Shown piece after piece: positions 6,257-7,704 of a DNA stretch of 7,704 nucleotides. The DNA is from Acidimicrobiia bacterium (GTDB lineage Bacteria > Actinomycetota > Acidimicrobiia > IMCC26256), in assembly GCA_023262065.1 (NCBI GenBank), contig JALRDW010000211.1, positions 1 through 7,704 on the forward strand, in the 5' to 3' direction. The notes below the pieces were generated by a model, which was not told the origin of the DNA, did not search any database, and was given only the letters and a program-made list of their open reading frames with translations. The translations under genes were made by a program, and so were the position numbers. Position 1 is the stretch's first letter. The number at the start of each line of letters is the position of its first letter.

Positions 6257-6298
6257 TCTAGGATCCACGCATCGTCCGTCGGGTCCGGTCTAGGGTCC
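6257..6298 (+). promoter_or_regulatory. Tandem TCTAGGRTCC repeats, likely -10 boxes of the bldD-like gene
   Basis: TCTAGGATCC (6257-6266) and TCTAGGGTCC (6289-6298) match at 9 of 10 positions and are 32 bases apart start to start, close to three helical turns. Each contains a TANNNT hexamer (TAGGAT 6259-6264, TAGGGT 6291-6296), so they may be two -10 boxes with starts near 6271 and 6303. Alternatively they may be paired binding sites on one DNA face. No clear -35 is seen for either. Confidence 0.4.
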
Positions 6299-6309
6299 CC
6301 GGGCGGAGG

Positions 6310-6329
6310 GCGGTCACGGGCATGACCGC
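6310..6329. repeat. Inverted repeat before the bldD-like gene, possible operator
   Basis: GCGGTCA-N6-TGACCGC is a perfect 7-base dyad. It sits between the proposed -10 boxes and the preferred start at 6361, and it covers the alternative ATG at 6322. Its position suits an operator for autoregulation or a 5'-UTR hairpin. It does not fit the published BldD-box form, although one half-site (TCAC) resembles TNAC. Confidence 0.4.
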
Positions 6330-6360
6330 TGCGGGCGAGTCCATGGGGGCGATAGGACAG

Positions 6361-6837
6361 ATGAGCGAAGCGGGAGTCGGGGAGCGGCTGCGGTCGATCC
6401 GACGCCAGAAGGGGCTCTCGCTCCACGATGTGGAGGCGCGGTCGCGGACCGAGTTCAAGGCCTCCGTCCTCGGCGCCTACGAGCGTGGGGAGCGGGCGAT
6501 CTCGGTGCCCCGGCTCATGCGGCTCGCCGAGGTCTACGACGTCCCGCCCGACACCCTCCTGCCCCGGGAGGCCGAGGTCGAGATCGACCTCACCGAGGCC
6601 GAGGCGGCGAACAACGGCTTCACGATCGACCTCACCCAGCTCGCCGACATCGAGGACCCCGAGGCCGCGGTCCTGGCCCGGTACGCGGCCACGATCCAGC
6701 TGCAGCGGCAGGACTTCAACGGTCGCATGCTCACGATCCGCCGCGACGACCTGCGCGTCCTCGCCGCGGTCCTGGGGCGCCGGACCGAGGACCTGCCGCA
6801 GCGCCTCGAGCAGCTCGGCCTCCGGGCCAACGCCTGA
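6361..6837 (+). CDS. bldD: BldD-like transcriptional regulator with c-di-GMP signature
   Basis: A 158-residue regulator that matches Streptomyces BldD over both domains; BldD is a DNA-binding master regulator that dimerises on tetrameric c-di-GMP. The N-terminal XRE helix-turn-helix lies at about 7-68: GERLRSIRRQKGLSLHDVE (7-25), GAYERGERAISVPRL (38-52), VPPDTLLP (61-68). An acidic linker follows (about 69-100). The C-terminal domain has RYAATIQLQRQDFNGRM (107-123). The BldD c-di-GMP signature RxD-X8-RxxD is intact: R116, D118, R127 and D130. The preferred ATG at 6361 gives the length and N-terminus (MSEAGVGERL) expected for BldD. In-frame ATGs at 6343 and 6322 would add 6 or 13 residues and cannot be excluded, because GGAGGG at 6305-6310 could serve the first. 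It sits alone between the rsmE operon and phoH, with repeats upstream. Ligand binding and targets are inference. Confidence 0.88.
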   Translation: MSEAGVGERLRSIRRQKGLSLHDVEARSRTEFKASVLGAYERGERAISVPRLMRLAEVYDVPPDTLLPREAEVEIDLTEAEAANNGFTIDLTQLADIEDPEAAVLARYAATIQLQRQDFNGRMLTIRRDDLRVLAAVLGRRTEDLPQRLEQLGLRANA

Positions 6838-6862
6838 GCGCCCACCCGGCGCCACGTCGCAG

Positions 6863-6868
6863 TACCCT
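6863..6868 (+). promoter_or_regulatory. Possible -10 box of phoH
   Basis: TACCCT fits TANNNT and is followed by 9 bases and then the GTG at 6878, so the transcript would be leaderless or have only a few leader bases. No Shine-Dalgarno is visible in the 40-base gap after the bldD-like gene, which agrees. A TACxCT form is shared with the hrcA box TACACT. No -35 is apparent. Confidence 0.35.
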
Positions 6869-6877
6869 CCGGACGAC

Positions 6878-7704
6878 GTGAGCGCATCGACGACCCAGAT
6901 CAAGGTCCTCGTCCCGGGGAACCACCTCATGGTGGACCTGCTCGGCCAGCGCGACGAGTTGCTCCGACTCGTCGAGTCGTCCTTCCCGGTGACGATCCAC
7001 GCCCGCGGCAACGAGATCACCGTCGACGGCCCGACCGCGGAGGCCGAGCGGGTGGCCCGCCTCTTCGAGGAACTCGTGGTGCTGCTCGAGCAGGGCCACG
7101 AGCTCGACCGCGAGTCCGTGGGGCGTACGGTGCAGATGGTGAAGGACGACCAGCGCCCGACGGCGGTGCTCACGACCGAGGTGGTGAAGGGCCGCCGGAC
7201 CGTACGGCCGAAGACCGCCGGTCAGAAGCGGTACGTGGACGCGGTGCGCGAGAACACGGTGACCTTCGCGATCGGACCCGCCGGTACCGGCAAGTCCTAC
7301 CTCGCCGTCGCGCTCGCCGTGCAGGCGCTGCTGGCCAAGCAGGTCCAGCGGATCATCCTCACCCGCCCCGCGGTGGAGGCGGGCGAGCGGCTCGGGTTCC
7401 TGCCCGGCGACATGCTGGCCAAGGTCGATCCCTACCTCCGGCCGCTGTACGACGCGCTGTACGACATGCTCGAGCCCGAGGCGGTCGGACGGTTCATGGA
7501 GAAGGGCGTGATCGAGGTCGCGCCCCTCGCCTACATGCGCGGTCGCACCCTCAACGACTCGTTCATCATCCTCGACGAGGCCCAGAACACCACGGTCGAG
7601 CAGATGAAGATGTTCCTCACGCGGCTCGGGTTCGGATCGACCGTGGTGGTGACCGGCGACATCACGCAGGTTGACTTGCCCCGGGAGCGCCGGTCGGGCC
7701 TCGC
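6878..7704 (+). CDS. phoH: PhoH-family P-loop ATPase, N-terminal part (runs off right edge)
   Basis: The first 275 residues of a PhoH-like protein of about 320-350. The family has nucleotide-binding and helicase-like folds and is linked to RNA metabolism; in actinobacteria it normally precedes ybeY and era-type genes. Seen: an N-terminal KH-like RNA-binding region (about 8-72; [20 protein letters not shown]), a linker, then the PhoH ATPase domain. That domain has Walker A GPAGTGKS at 133-140, [20 protein letters not shown] (160-179), Walker [11 protein letters not shown] at 228-237 and [10 protein letters not shown] at 259-268. The frame is open to the end of the window. The GTG at 6878 is chosen because it lies just before the first KH-like strand; the next ATG, codon 18, would cut into it. 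There is no ribosome binding site, so a leaderless start from TACCCT is plausible. Confidence 0.93.
   Translation, partial: MSASTTQIKVLVPGNHLMVDLLGQRDELLRLVESSFPVTIHARGNEITVDGPTAEAERVARLFEELVVLLEQGHELDRESVGRTVQMVKDDQRPTAVLTTEVVKGRRTVRPKTAGQKRYVDAVRENTVTFAIGPAGTGKSYLAVALAVQALLAKQVQRIILTRPAVEAGERLGFLPGDMLAKVDPYLRPLYDALYDMLEPEAVGRFMEKGVIEVAPLAYMRGRTLNDSFIILDEAQNTTVEQMKMFLTRLGFGSTVVVTGDITQVDLPRERRSGL

Noticed and set aside
6310..6329. The dyad before the bldD-like gene as a canonical BldD box
   Set aside because: Spacing and the central bases do not fit the published TNAC...GTNA form; only one half-site is similar. It is kept as an unassigned inverted repeat.
1..7704. tRNA, rRNA, CRISPR arrays, insertion sequences, phage or defence genes
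   Set aside because: I looked for these and saw none. All sizeable genes are housekeeping or regulatory, and base composition is even across the window.

Overview
The window is very GC-rich, with dense gene packing, GTG starts and several genes that appear to lack a conventional leader. It reads as chromosomal DNA of a high-GC actinobacterium. The order hemW-hrcA-dnaJ-rsmE-(regulator)-phoH and a BldD-type regulator both support this. An early-branching class such as Acidimicrobiia is my guess; it was not tested. There are no mobile elements, CRISPR arrays, tRNA or rRNA genes, and no gene-free stretch over 300 bases.

Layout. (1) 1-477, minus strand: the N-terminal 159 residues of an acyl-CoA dehydrogenase, running off the left edge. 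(2) 478-592: a 115-base divergent promoter region. (3) 593-2036: an ECF sigma factor of the SigK type, overlapped by its membrane-anchored RskA-type anti-sigma factor. (4) 2104-3237: hemW, a radical-SAM heme chaperone. (5) 3266-3292: a CIRCE-like HrcA operator with a -10-like box in its spacer. (6) 3331-6193: a tight operon hrcA, dnaJ (DnaJ2 type) and rsmE, with a 2-base gap and then a 4-base overlap. (7) 6192-6329: a non-coding stretch dense in inverted and direct repeats. (8) 6361-6837: a BldD-like regulator that keeps the c-di-GMP signature RxD-X8-RxxD. (9) 6878 to the right edge: the first 275 residues of a PhoH-family ATPase.

How the genes work together. The core is the conserved actinobacterial heat-shock and translation-maintenance cluster. 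HrcA represses heat-shock genes through CIRCE, DnaJ is the Hsp70 co-chaperone, RsmE methylates 16S rRNA, and PhoH usually sits with ybeY/era-type RNA maturation genes. HemW delivers heme. Onto this core are placed an envelope-signal sigma/anti-sigma pair, in the place where lepA often precedes hemW, and a probable c-di-GMP-sensing regulator between rsmE and phoH. The best points for follow-up are the BldD-like protein with its repeat-rich upstream region, the CIRCE variant with matched changes in both arms, and the set of TAGG-type -10 boxes close to start codons.
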